A stretch of DNA of 49,685 bases from NCBI RefSeq assembly GCF_000739815.1, contig NZ_BBJJ01000053.1:1-49685 (forward strand), read 5' to 3'. The position numbers and the translations under genes were made by a program. How positions within the stretch are numbered: the first letter of the stretch is position 1; each line of letters opens with the position of its first letter. Source of the DNA: Paraburkholderia mimosarum LMG 23256 = NBRC 106338. GTDB lineage: Bacteria; Pseudomonadota; Gammaproteobacteria; Burkholderiales; Burkholderiaceae. Shown here one piece after another: positions 17,980 to 26,605 of this stretch. The notes below the pieces were generated by a model that worked only from the letters and a program-made list of their open reading frames with translations, did no database searches and was not told the DNA's origin.

Positions 17980-19698
17980 TTACAGGTCGGCGTCAGCGGC
18001 CGGATTACCACGCCCCGACACCCTGCGCAGCAGTTCGACTGGCGCCTGGCCGGTCGTCTGCGCCGAGATCGCGGGTGCCGCACGCGCCGCGATGATCTTC
18101 GCATGGCTGTCGCCGGGGAGCTTCGGGAGCGTTCTATCGCGCAGGATCGCATCCGGATCGCGACAGACAGCCTGCTGACTTGCGTCACGCTGGAATGCGG
18201 TGTATTTGAGGCGGCCTTTGCCGCTGGGCGGGGAATCCATCGACGCATCGTTGCATCCCCATGCTTCGCTGAGCGAGCGCACCATGCCCATTTTGCAGCG
18301 AGGTTGTTGCCTCGTAATCCGCTCCTTGACGCTCAGAAAAGCGGTGTCGTGCATCGCGACCAGCCGCTCATACGCGCGCCCCGCCGTGTCCAGATTCAGG
18401 GCGACCGCATCACGGTAAGCTTTGCGCGCATCTTCGGCGTCGTTCGCCTCCGAGGCTTCCAGCCATGCGGGACGACGATCGGCGGACGTCAGCCGCGCCG
18501 GCATAGCCGCGTCGCCCCGATTCGGGAAATCAACTTCCCGATAGTTTGGAGTGAGACGCGGTAGCCTCAGCGCGTCGCCTCGATTCACATAGGCTTCCTG
18601 ATAACCCGGATCCAGTTCGATTGCAAGCTGGAGCATATCCAGCGCATCCCTGCGATAGTCGTGCAAGGCAGAGGTTCCAGCGGAGGCCCGCAGCCCGGCG
18701 TCGCTCTGCGCAGTGGCCAGCGCCAGCCAGGAACGGGCGAGCGCGTTGTAGCCGGCGGCATAGCGGGGGTTGAGCGTCACCGCCTGCTGCAGTACATCGG
18801 CGGCCTCTTCGTAGCAACCGAGATCGTTGAGCGCCACGCCCCAGCTGTAGTACGCCCATGGCTTGGCGGTAACCCAGTTGGGATCTGACTCGCTGCGCTC
18901 CACAATCTGCCGGGCGTGACGGATTGCGCCCGCCAGGTTGTGGTCGAACACATCGAGCTTGGCGAGCGCGAGATGCGCCCATGCCGCGTTCGCCACCCCA
19001 TGCTTGTCATCGCTTTCTCGGGCAGCCATCCGTTCATAAAGCTCGCGCACTTTCCGAAAATCGCAGGCGAGGCCGTGTTCGATGCATCGCAACTGCTCCG
19101 TCTGCGTGAGATAGCCCGCGTAAGTCAGCGGGCTTTGGCGATTCAGGATTTCCTTTGCGGCGTTACGCATCACGTCCCTGAGAGCGTTGGTTTCCGCTGC
19201 AAGATGGCGTGCTTGTCCGCTACCGGATTCCCCCCTGGAAACCGCCACTCCGGGACTGGAGAGATCGAAGGACAGCACATCGCCGTGTGATTCGCGCAAC
19301 GTGACCATCACCGAAAAGACGGCTGTCGACCCCGTCACGCTCGCGGATACCGAGGCATCTTTTTCCAGCAGGGATCGCGCATACTCGACCAGCGGACGCA
19401 CCGAAGAACCCGTCCCAGGGATGGGGATATCCGGGAGTTCGAGCCCGGAAGCCACCACGTTGTCCGAAGACCTTGGCGTGACGGATCTGGCCACGCCGCG
19501 CAACTCGTCGAACGTATCGACCAATATGTGCTGCAGTTCCTCTTCCGAGTAGCCGCGTTCCTTGAATTGCTGCGACAGGTAAATCGGCTCGATGAGTGTC
19601 TCGGGTCCGCGCACGAATACTTCATAGGCGAAGAGGCACAGCCCGACCCCCGCAAGCAGAGCGATGCCCGCATTCTTGATATGGGCAAGCAAATTCAT
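17980..19698 (-). CDS. Membrane-anchored TPR-repeat protein of unknown function
   Basis: A 572-residue protein. The ATG at 19698 is supported by AGGAGA 5 nt upstream; the frame is open further left without support. One membrane segment (about residues 7-27, NAGIALLAGVGLCLFAYEVF) anchors a long soluble part. TPR-like helical repeats are seen around AWAHLALAKLDVFDHNLAGAIRHA, YYSWGVALNDLGCYEEAADVL and ALDMLQLAIELDPGYQEAYVN. TPR domains usually assemble protein complexes. I recognise no named family, and no partner genes are adjacent. Confidence 0.8.
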   Translation of the reverse strand: MNLLAHIKNAGIALLAGVGLCLFAYEVFVRGPETLIEPIYLSQQFKERGYSEEELQHILVDTFDELRGVARSVTPRSSDNVVASGLELPDIPIPGTGSSVRPLVEYARSLLEKDASVSASVTGSTAVFSVMVTLRESHGDVLSFDLSSPGVAVSRGESGSGQARHLAAETNALRDVMRNAAKEILNRQSPLTYAGYLTQTEQLRCIEHGLACDFRKVRELYERMAARESDDKHGVANAAWAHLALAKLDVFDHNLAGAIRHARQIVERSESDPNWVTAKPWAYYSWGVALNDLGCYEEAADVLQQAVTLNPRYAAGYNALARSWLALATAQSDAGLRASAGTSALHDYRRDALDMLQLAIELDPGYQEAYVNRGDALRLPRLTPNYREVDFPNRGDAAMPARLTSADRRPAWLEASEANDAEDARKAYRDAVALNLDTAGRAYERLVAMHDTAFLSVKERITRQQPRCKMGMVRSLSEAWGCNDASMDSPPSGKGRLKYTAFQRDASQQAVCRDPDAILRDRTLPKLPGDSHAKIIAARAAPAISAQTTGQAPVELLRRVSGRGNPAADADL

Positions 19699-20010
19699 TT
19701 CGGTCTCCTGAAGCGCGCCTCGACGAACGGGGATACCGCCATCCGGTGTGGTGGATGTTTCAGTCGGCGCGACGGGGCTTTCGCATTGTCCGTGCCAGCG
19801 CCCGCAACGCCTTGCGGGACGGGCGAGACAAGCTTTAGCGCCGGCGCTCGCGCAGTCCGTCTGTCGGTCTTGCGGCGACGGTTCTTCGGAACAATGTTGG
19901 CTGCATACCATCAGAAAAGCGCTGGGTCCGTGGCGCGGCATCGCTGTCCGTGCATCGTCCGAAACGTGGCTCCAAGACGTCCGGACATCAAGGGGGCAGC
20001 GCCGTCGCCG

Positions 20011-20033
20011 AACGTTGACCTATAGTCAACGTT
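20011..20033. promoter_or_regulatory. Perfect inverted repeat upstream of the M20D-MHS operon
   Basis: Arms AACGTTGAC (20011-20019) and GTCAACGTT (20025-20033) flank CTATA. The left arm contains TTGACC, a possible -35 element. It lies 100 bp upstream of the M20D start at 20133, so an operator for that operon is likely. The binding protein is unknown; no repressor gene of matching orientation is adjacent. Confidence 0.55.
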
Positions 20034-20132
20034 TTCAGTGCATTTCAGTCATGGGTCGAGTTTTTCGACGGTGCAATACTCGGCGCTTGTCTTTTCCCTC
20101 ACACCCTGTTCGAAATACAAGGAGCCCCCTTC

Positions 20133-21323
20133 GTGAGCCCTCGCCGCTACTGCGAAGTCGCCGACCTGGCCTACGCCCGCCCCGAACTCGACGAGATTCG
20201 CCATCACATCCACAAGCACCCCGAACTGTCATACGAGGAAGCGAACACGTCGCGTTTCGTTGCAGGCAAGCTCGAAGCCTGGGGCTACGAGGTCACGCGC
20301 AACGTAGGCGGGCATGGTGTCGTGGCGTCGCTCAAGGTGGGCACGGGCACGCGTACGGTGGGGGTGCGCGCCGATATGGACGCGCTGCCCATCCAGGAGC
20401 TGACCGGCCTCGACTACGCGAGCGTTCACGACGGCAAGATGCACGCGTGCGGCCACGACGGCCATACGACGGTCCTGCTCGGCGCGGCGCGCCAGCTCGC
20501 GAAGACGCGCAATTTCGACGGCACCGTGCACCTGATCTTCCAACCCGCCGAAGAAGCGGGCGCCGACAGCGGCGCCGAGCGCATGCTCGCCGACGGCCTG
20601 TTCGCGCGCTTTCCGTGCGACGCCATTTTCGGGCTGCATAACCATCCGGGCGTGCCTGCCGGCACGTTCGGCTTTCGCGCCGGTCCGCTCATGGCCGCGT
20701 GCGACACCGTCAAGCTGCGCGTTCACGGTCGCGGCGGCCACGCGGCGCGCCCGCATCTGGCTATCGATCCGGTACTGGTGGGCAGCAGCATCGTTATGGC
20801 CTTGCAGTCGGTGGTGTCGCGCAACGTCGATCCCAATGAAGCGGCGGTCGTGACCGTCGGCGCGTTCCGCTCGGGCCACGCGCCAAACGTGATTCCCGAA
20901 GACGCCGTGCTGGAAATGAGCGTGCGTTCGTTCTCGCCCGAGGTGCGCGCCACGCTCGAAGCGCGCATTCGCGCGATCGTCGACGCGCAGGCGCGCAGCT
21001 ACGGCGCGACGGTGGAGATCGACTTCATCCGCGGCTATCCGGTGCTCATCAACAGCGAAGCCGAAACCGAATTCGCCCGCCAGGTGGCCGAGGAGCTGGT
21101 CGGGCCCGAGCACGTCATCGCGCCGTTTCCACCCATTGCAGGCAGCGAGGACTTCGCGCACTACCTGCAGCAGCGCCCCGGTTGTTTCGTACGCCTTGGC
21201 AATGGCGAAGGCAAGCCGATGCTGCACAACGCACGCTACGACTTCAACGACGAAAACCTGACGATCGGCGCCGCCTTCTGGACGCGTCTCGTCGAACGCT
21301 TCCTCGACAAGGACCGCGCATGA
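20133..21323 (+). CDS. M20D family amidohydrolase (hippurate hydrolase-like)
   Basis: A 396-residue zinc aminoacylase-type enzyme. Metal-site motifs are MHACGHDGHTT (Cys106, His108), FQPAEEAGA (Glu140/Glu141), GLHNHPG (His169) and a C-terminal LHNARYDFND. These match the M20D group (HipO, IAA-amino-acid hydrolases), which cleave N-acyl amino acids. A GTG start at 20133 is supported by AAGGAG 8 nt upstream. It overlaps the following permease gene by 4 bp (ATGA), so uptake and hydrolysis are coupled. The precise acyl-amino acid is unknown. Confidence 0.92.
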   Translation: MSPRRYCEVADLAYARPELDEIRHHIHKHPELSYEEANTSRFVAGKLEAWGYEVTRNVGGHGVVASLKVGTGTRTVGVRADMDALPIQELTGLDYASVHDGKMHACGHDGHTTVLLGAARQLAKTRNFDGTVHLIFQPAEEAGADSGAERMLADGLFARFPCDAIFGLHNHPGVPAGTFGFRAGPLMAACDTVKLRVHGRGGHAARPHLAIDPVLVGSSIVMALQSVVSRNVDPNEAAVVTVGAFRSGHAPNVIPEDAVLEMSVRSFSPEVRATLEARIRAIVDAQARSYGATVEIDFIRGYPVLINSEAETEFARQVAEELVGPEHVIAPFPPIAGSEDFAHYLQQRPGCFVRLGNGEGKPMLHNARYDFNDENLTIGAAFWTRLVERFLDKDRA

Positions 21324-22624
21324 ACGCCACGACCGAAACGCTTCTCAAAGCGGCCGAAGCCGCCCCGCTCGCACCCGGCGAGCAGCGCAAGATCGTCCTT
21401 GCGGCCGTCATCGGCAACCTGCTCGAATTCTTCGACTTCACTGTCTATAGCTATTTCGCGCTGACGATCGGCCATCAGTTCTTTCCGGCCGACAGCCAGG
21501 TCACGTCGCTGCTGCTCGCCTTCGCCGTCTTCGCGGTGGGCTTCGTCATGCGGCCGCTCGGCGGCATCGTGCTCGGCCGTTACGCGGACCGCGCAGGCCG
21601 CAAGCCGGCGCTCACGCTCACCATCCTGCTGATGGCGGTGGGCTCGGCGTCCATTGGGCTCGCGCCCACCTATGCGCAGATCGGTCTTGCCGCACCCGTG
21701 CTGATCGTCGTGGCCCGCCTCGTGCAGGGCTTCGCGCAAGGCGGCGAGTTCGGCGCGGCAACGGCCACGCTGCTGGAAATGGGCGGCCAGGCAAGCCGCG
21801 GCTTTCGTGCAAGCTGGCAGCTCGCGAGCCAGGGCGCGGCAGCGCTGCTCGGTTCGGGCCTGGCCGCGAGTCTCGGCTTTCTGATTTCCGCCGAGACGAT
21901 GCACAGCTGGGGCTGGCGCGTTCCGTTCCTGCTCGGCACGCTGATCGCGCCCGTCGGCATCTATCTGCGCCGGCACATTCGCGAGGAGCGGCCAGCGCAG
22001 CGCGTCGTGGCGGACCGCAACGATCCGAAGCGCGGCTTGTACGTGCGCAACTGGTTCCTCACGATCTTCGCGATCATGGGCATGTCGGTTTCGACGTACG
22101 TGATGATGTACTACATGCCGACCTACTGCATCCAATACCTGGGACTGCCACCTAAAATGTCGATCCTCGCGGGCGTGGCGTCGAGCACGATCTCGCTCGT
22201 GATGTGCCCGATTTACGGCGCGTGGTCGGACCGCATGGGCCGTCGCAAGCCGCTCACAGTGATCGGCCGCATCGCACTGATTCTGCTGCTCTATCCGGCG
22301 TTCTGGATCATGACGCATTTTCCGTCGCTGCCGGTCGTGCTCGCCGCGCTCATCGCGCTCATGCTCTGCTACACGATGGGCTCGGCGCCCGCTTACGCGC
22401 TGATGCCGGAGAACTTTCCGAAGCATCTGCGGGCGGGTTACATGTCGAGCGCCTATGCGATTTCCGTCTCGGTGTTCGGGGGCACGGCACAGCTCGTGGC
22501 CGGCTGGCTCATCCACGTGACAGGCAGCAAGATGGCGCCCGCGTGGTACATGATCGGCTGCGTGCTGATCTCGCTCATTGCCGTTTCGATGTTCGAGGAA
22601 ACGGGCAACAAAGTGATCGATTGA
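21320..22624 (+). CDS. MFS transporter, MHS type
   Basis: A 434-residue permease with the MHS opening GNLLEFFDFTVYSYFALTIG and the loop motif GRYADRAGRK. Twelve membrane helices are expected. The ATG overlaps the M20D stop (ATGA), showing strict translational coupling. It probably imports the amidohydrolase's N-acyl amino acid substrate. The arrangement repeats the M20-MHS pair at 6390-9136. Confidence 0.9.
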   Translation: MNATTETLLKAAEAAPLAPGEQRKIVLAAVIGNLLEFFDFTVYSYFALTIGHQFFPADSQVTSLLLAFAVFAVGFVMRPLGGIVLGRYADRAGRKPALTLTILLMAVGSASIGLAPTYAQIGLAAPVLIVVARLVQGFAQGGEFGAATATLLEMGGQASRGFRASWQLASQGAAALLGSGLAASLGFLISAETMHSWGWRVPFLLGTLIAPVGIYLRRHIREERPAQRVVADRNDPKRGLYVRNWFLTIFAIMGMSVSTYVMMYYMPTYCIQYLGLPPKMSILAGVASSTISLVMCPIYGAWSDRMGRRKPLTVIGRIALILLLYPAFWIMTHFPSLPVVLAALIALMLCYTMGSAPAYALMPENFPKHLRAGYMSSAYAISVSVFGGTAQLVAGWLIHVTGSKMAPAWYMIGCVLISLIAVSMFEETGNKVID

Positions 22625-22684
22625 GCACGCCGCGATAGCGACGCCTGCGCGCCTGGGTGGCCTGGGGTTAAGCATTTGCCGCCC

Positions 22685-22731
22685 TTGCACAATCCGCCAA
22701 CCGCACCTATATTGGTTGCGAAGCGCAACCA
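22685..22731 (+). promoter_or_regulatory. Promoter and operator of the MarR-GNAT gene
   Basis: TTGCAC (22685-22690), a 17-nt spacer and TATATT (22708-22713) form a good sigma-70 promoter. A perfect inverted repeat, TGGTTGCG-AAG-CGCAACCA (22713-22731), overlaps the -10 edge and the expected start of transcription. This is a classic position for MarR autorepression. The gene starts 40 bp further on. Confidence 0.7.
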
Positions 22732-22771
22732 TCAGCGGTTCGCGCCTGCGTGCGGCCAGGCGGAGAGCATC

Positions 22772-23749
22772 ATGGATTATGTCGACATACCCGTACAACC
22801 CCGCGAAACGACGATCCTGGAGTTGCGCGAGTTCTCCCGCAGGCTTGTGCGCGAGCTGGGCTTCATGCGCTCGACGCTCGCGGACAGCGATCTCGCCCCC
22901 TCCGCCGTGCACGCCATCATCGAGATCGGCGCCCAGCCGGGCATCAACGCGAAGGCGCTCGGCGACATCCTGCGGCTCGACAAGTCGAACACGAGCCGCC
23001 AGGTCGCGCGGCTCCAGGCGGCCGGCTTGGTCAAACGCAAGACAGCGGATGACGACGCGCGTTCCTCCGAGCTGTACCTGAGCGCCGCGGGCCAGAAGCT
23101 GCGCGCGAGGATCGACCGCTTCGCGACCGACCAGGTTTCCAATGCGCTGCGGCGTCTCGTGCCCGCCGACCAGCAGACGCTCGTGCGCGCGCTGGCGCTC
23201 TACGCCGACGCGCTCGCGCACGACAACCCCAACGCGACCCGCGAGGCCGCGCAAACGGCGGGCGTGCAGATCGTCGAGGGCTATCTGCCCGGCTGCATCG
23301 GTGACATCGCCAGCCTGCACGCGCGCTTTTACGCGGCGAACTGGGGCTTCGGCGCGTTCTTCGAGAAAAAGGTGGCAACGGAACTGGCGCAATTCGCGGG
23401 CGCGTTACCCGCCGAAGGCAAGGCCCTGTGGCTCGCCGTGGAACGGGGGCGCGTACTGGCTTCGCTCGCCATCGACGGCCACGCCGACCAGGTCTGCGAC
23501 GCGGCGCATCTGCGCTGGTTCATCGTCGACGATTCGTTGCGCGGCACCGGCATCGGCCGGCAGCTGATGACGAACGCCATGCGGTTCGTCGATGCGCGCT
23601 ACGGCGAGACTTATCTGTGGACGTTCAAGGGCCTCGACGCCGCGCGCCACCTGTACGAATCATTCGGCTTCCGCTTCGATGAGGAATCCGAAGGACATCA
23701 GTGGGGCACGAAGGTCACTGAGCAGCGCTTCGTGCGACCGAGGCCCTGA
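22772..23749 (+). CDS. MarR-family regulator fused to a GNAT N-acetyltransferase
   Basis: A 325-residue two-domain protein. Residues 15-145 are a MarR winged helix (AKALGDILRLDKSNTSRQVARLQAAGLVKR). Residues 165-325 are a GNAT domain with the acetyl-CoA loop RGTGIGRQL (257-265). GGAGA lies 5 nt before the ATG. Such fusions are known but mostly uncharacterised; they may acetylate a small molecule or protein and regulate transcription. The promoter carries a perfect operator palindrome, implying self-regulation. It follows the M20D-MHS operon on the same strand. Confidence 0.9.
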   Translation: MDYVDIPVQPRETTILELREFSRRLVRELGFMRSTLADSDLAPSAVHAIIEIGAQPGINAKALGDILRLDKSNTSRQVARLQAAGLVKRKTADDDARSSELYLSAAGQKLRARIDRFATDQVSNALRRLVPADQQTLVRALALYADALAHDNPNATREAAQTAGVQIVEGYLPGCIGDIASLHARFYAANWGFGAFFEKKVATELAQFAGALPAEGKALWLAVERGRVLASLAIDGHADQVCDAAHLRWFIVDDSLRGTGIGRQLMTNAMRFVDARYGETYLWTFKGLDAARHLYESFGFRFDEESEGHQWGTKVTEQRFVRPRP

Positions 23750-24098
23750 CAGGCTCGTCCGGCCGTGAAGGCTACCGCCATGCTGAGTCCTTCGCCGTGC
23801 ATCGCTTGTCGAGCAGATCGTGGAACGGCTTGTTGACGAGACGTCGACGCTCGGCGAACAGCGCGACGTTCATTCGCGTCTTCATCCAGTCGCCCCTTCG
23901 CACGCAATGCCCCGAGCGCATAGACAGAGGCCCGCCAGCCGCTAGAGACTGCACCAGCGTCTTGCCCGCCAATCACGATATCGAGCTGAGGGGCGTCGAC
24001 GAGCTTCGGCACGCGCAGTTCGAACGGGCTCGGGTAAGATGGGAGCCTCGCTGGCGCCTTGACCTCTAACGCCTTCACCCAGCCGCGGATCCACCATC
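23750..24098. other. Intergenic region without a recognisable gene
   Basis: About 350 bp between the MarR-GNAT gene and the LysE gene. Open frames exist on both strands, including a minus-strand frame reading MNVALFAERRRLVNKPFHDLLDKR. I recognise no family, and none has a convincing ribosome site. It may be a decayed gene. Confidence 0.4.
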
Positions 24099-24710
24099 GT
24101 GAACTATTTCAATGTCCTGCTCGCCCTTTCGGGCGTCCTGCTGCTGAGCGTCGCCAGCCCTGGACCGAACTTCGTCATCGTCACTTCGACAGCCGTGGCT
24201 TCGCGGCGCGCGGGCCTCGCGACCGGCCTTGGCCTCGCCGCGGCCTCGGGCACGTGGGCATGGATCGCCATGGCAGGGCTGAGCCTGATCGTCGCCCATG
24301 TCGCCTGGATTGGCGTGGTGTTGCGCATTGCGGGTGCGAGCTACCTGATCTGGCTCGGCGCCAGAATGCTCATGAGCGCGCGCGAACCCATGCAGGTTGC
24401 GGCGCAAGCGGGCGCATCGGGCTGGGCCGCCGCGAAAATGGGCTATGTCGTCAGCATGACGAATCCCAAGGCGATTGCGTTCTACGGCAGCATCTTCGCG
24501 TTGATGGTCCCCGCCGCCGCGCCGCGTTGGCTGGAGGTGGCCGTCGTCGTGATCGCCGTCCTCATTTCGTGCGCCTGGTATTGCACGATGGCCCTCCTCG
24601 CCTCGCACCCCGCCGTGCGTGCGTTTCTTGTTCGGCGCAAGGCCGCGCTCGACTCGGCCGTGGGCGTCGTGCTGATCGCGCTCGGCGGCCGCATGCTCGC
24701 GGGCCGCTGA
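24099..24710 (+). CDS. LysE/RhtB-family amino acid exporter
   Basis: A 203-residue inner membrane protein with about six hydrophobic helices. The N-terminal LLLSVASPGPNFVIV motif and the central VSMTNPKAIAFYGSIF are diagnostic of the LysE/RhtB family, which exports amino acids and analogues. The GTG start at 24099 is the only reasonable one; its ribosome site is weak. The alpha/beta hydrolase gene follows 16 bp later on the same strand, so co-transcription is likely. The exported substrate cannot be read from the sequence. Confidence 0.9.
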   Translation: MNYFNVLLALSGVLLLSVASPGPNFVIVTSTAVASRRAGLATGLGLAAASGTWAWIAMAGLSLIVAHVAWIGVVLRIAGASYLIWLGARMLMSAREPMQVAAQAGASGWAAAKMGYVVSMTNPKAIAFYGSIFALMVPAAAPRWLEVAVVVIAVLISCAWYCTMALLASHPAVRAFLVRRKAALDSAVGVVLIALGGRMLAGR

Positions 24711-24726
24711 GTTTCGCGCTGCGGCC

Positions 24727-25551
24727 GTGATCCGACGGATACGTTCCCGGTCGCTGCACGACGCGCTGCTGGCCTTCGTGCTCGCCGCCTTCAGCCTGCT
24801 CGTTCACGCGCAAACGGCCCCGAGGGTCGTCGACATTCCCACGCGGCCCGGCGTCACGCAACGGTTTCTTTTCATCGTGCCTGCGGCGCCAAAGGCGGCC
24901 GCCATTCTTTACGCGGGCGGGCACGGCGGACTGCAACTGGACCCGCAGGGCAACTTTGGCTGGGGCGCCAACAACTTCCTCGTGCGCTCGCGCATGCTGT
25001 TCGTGAACGACGGCGTTGCCGTGGCCGTCATCGACGCGCCGAGCGACCGTCAATCGCCACCCTGGCTGAACGGTTTTCGCCCCACGCCCGAGCACACCGC
25101 GGACGCACGCGCCGTAATCGCATGGTTGCGCGAGCAACTACATGTGCCGGTGTGGCTCGTGGGCACGAGCCGCGGCACGCAGTCCGCAGCGGCTATCGCC
25201 ATTGCGCTCGCGAACGACGCAAGCCCCGGCAGCGGACCGGACGGCATCGTGCTCAGCTCGACCATCCTGCGCGACAACCGGGGCGGCGATCCGGTTACGG
25301 GCATGAATCTCGCGGCGCTGAAGATTCCCGTGCTCGTGGTCCATCACAAGGACGACGCCTGCAAGTTCTGCCCCGTTTCCGAAACGGACACGCTGATGCA
25401 AAAGCTCACGCAATCACCGAGAACGAGGCTGACGCTCGTTTCCGGAGGCGCCTCGCACGGCGACCCGTGTGAGGCGTTCGCGTATCACGGCTTCAATGGC
25501 ATGGAAAGCGACGTCGTGCAGAGCATCACCGCGTGGATGCTGGCGCCGTGA
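24727..25551 (+). CDS. Secreted alpha/beta hydrolase
   Basis: A 274-residue protein. An N-terminal signal peptide (basic start, hydrophobic AFVLAAFSLLVHA, cleavage near residue 28) sends it to the periplasm. The nucleophile elbow GTSRG contains Ser148. A catalytic acid (Asp209 or Asp210 in HHKDDACKFC) and His244 in GGASHGDPC complete the triad. Three cysteines near the active site could form a disulfide. It starts with GTG just after the LysE exporter gene. The family suggests esterase or lipase activity; the substrate is unknown. Confidence 0.82.
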   Translation: MIRRIRSRSLHDALLAFVLAAFSLLVHAQTAPRVVDIPTRPGVTQRFLFIVPAAPKAAAILYAGGHGGLQLDPQGNFGWGANNFLVRSRMLFVNDGVAVAVIDAPSDRQSPPWLNGFRPTPEHTADARAVIAWLREQLHVPVWLVGTSRGTQSAAAIAIALANDASPGSGPDGIVLSSTILRDNRGGDPVTGMNLAALKIPVLVVHHKDDACKFCPVSETDTLMQKLTQSPRTRLTLVSGGASHGDPCEAFAYHGFNGMESDVVQSITAWMLAP

Positions 25552-25665
25552 GCGCGTTCACACGCATCGACATTTTGAGACGCGTCGCGTGATGCACGCC
25601 CGCTGTGTCGAAAAATCGGCACGACTATCAGATGTCTCTGTGCGGTGGGCTTCGCCTCGAACGCG

Positions 25666-25929
25666 CTAACTGCGCTTTCTCCGCACTGGCGCGCTGTTGT
25701 GCCCGAACGAGCCCGGCGGCTCTGCGCGCCCGTGGCTGCCCAGCGGCACTTCCGCCGTCTGTTCCGGGTGCGGGCCGCCCTCGCGCGGCATGGACTCCGG
25801 CCGCGGCTCAGGTTGATCGAAGCTGCCGGGCGCACCCCGTGCGGGCTTTTCGCGAGCGGGTTGCTTGGCGACTTCGTCGCCGGGTTTAGAGGAATCGTCT
25901 GGACGTGGATTTTGCGTTGAAAGACCCAT
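25666..25929 (-). CDS. Small Pro/Glu-rich hypothetical protein
   Basis: An 87-residue hydrophilic protein beginning MGLSTQNPRPDDSSKPGDE, with no membrane segment and many Pro, Gly, Arg and Glu. It is probably disordered. AAGGAG 6 nt upstream of the ATG supports translation. A hexanucleotide repeat lies about 80-110 bp upstream, in its likely promoter or leader. I recognise no family. Confidence 0.6.
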   Translation of the reverse strand: MGLSTQNPRPDDSSKPGDEVAKQPAREKPARGAPGSFDQPEPRPESMPREGGPHPEQTAEVPLGSHGRAEPPGSFGHNSAPVRRKRS

Positions 25930-26007
25930 ACTTTGCTCCTTGAATGGCCTATGTGTGCGCGCCTCGCTTCGCACTGCTTTTCCTTTAATCCATCCCTCGT
26001 GTGCGAG

Positions 26008-26037
26008 AATTGCAATTGCAATTGCAATTGCAATTGC
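26008..26037. repeat. (AATTGC)5 hexanucleotide repeat
   Basis: Five perfect tandem copies of AATTGC lie in the AT-richer region between the minus-strand genes ending at 26160 and starting at 25929. The array includes overlapping TTGCAA palindromes. It lies 79-108 bp upstream of the small-protein start, where copy-number change could alter promoter spacing. Confidence 0.85.
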
Positions 26038-26159
26038 ACACGCGCTGGTTGTAATTCTTCTAGCCTGCGTCCCGCAGGACCGCCGCTTCGATGCGCGCAC
26101 ATGAACCCGCTGCGTCGTGCGCTTTCGCTGTTGCCCCCCGCTGTTGCCCGCTGTTTCCC

Positions 26160-26450
26160 CTATTCCCGGTACGCCGCCATGACGATCCACATATCGCGTT
26201 CGCCGTTGCTCACTTCGGCAGCGAGCGCATAGGGGTCGTACGGGCTGCAGGCGTTCTGGAGCGCCTTACGCGCCTGCTCCGTGTTGTCGTACTCCCGTTT
26301 CTCCATCGGGCGCACTTCGTCCCGACCCTCAAACATCTTCTGATCCTTGCGGTAGATGAGCGTCTCTTTTTTCCATTCGCGAAAGCATTCGCGCACGTGC
26401 TGAAAATCGCCGCCGCAAATATTGATCTCGTAGCGTGGTGTTGACTTCAT
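26160..26450 (-). CDS. Small conserved-looking hypothetical protein
   Basis: A 96-residue soluble protein: MKSTPRYEINICGGDFQHV, then a charged helix-rich part (ECFREWKKETLIYRKDQKMFEGRD). A strong GGGAGG with a 6-nt spacer precedes the ATG. There is no signal peptide or membrane segment. I cannot assign a family or function. It is divergent from the DUF3175 gene at 26606. Confidence 0.7.
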   Translation of the reverse strand: MKSTPRYEINICGGDFQHVRECFREWKKETLIYRKDQKMFEGRDEVRPMEKREYDNTEQARKALQNACSPYDPYALAAEVSNGERDMWIVMAAYRE

Positions 26451-26605
26451 GATCGCCTCCCTTTGCAGGTTCTGCGCGTATGCGAAGGGTGTTCTCGCGG
26501 CATTGCGCAGTGCACAACAACCCCGTCGCATCGCGCGTGCCTCCCCGGCGCGGCGAGCGGGGAATCGCGCTTGCGCAACGAGTGAATCGTCACGTGGGAG
26601 AGGTC

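Noticed and set aside
21236..23392. A 718-codon minus-strand frame opposite the M20D, MHS and MarR-GNAT genes
   Set aside because: Arg/His-rich shadow with no recognisable domain.
23698..24078. A 126-codon minus-strand frame between MarR-GNAT and LysE genes
   Set aside because: No family recognised, no ribosome site, and it overlaps the end of a well-supported gene. Treated as intergenic.
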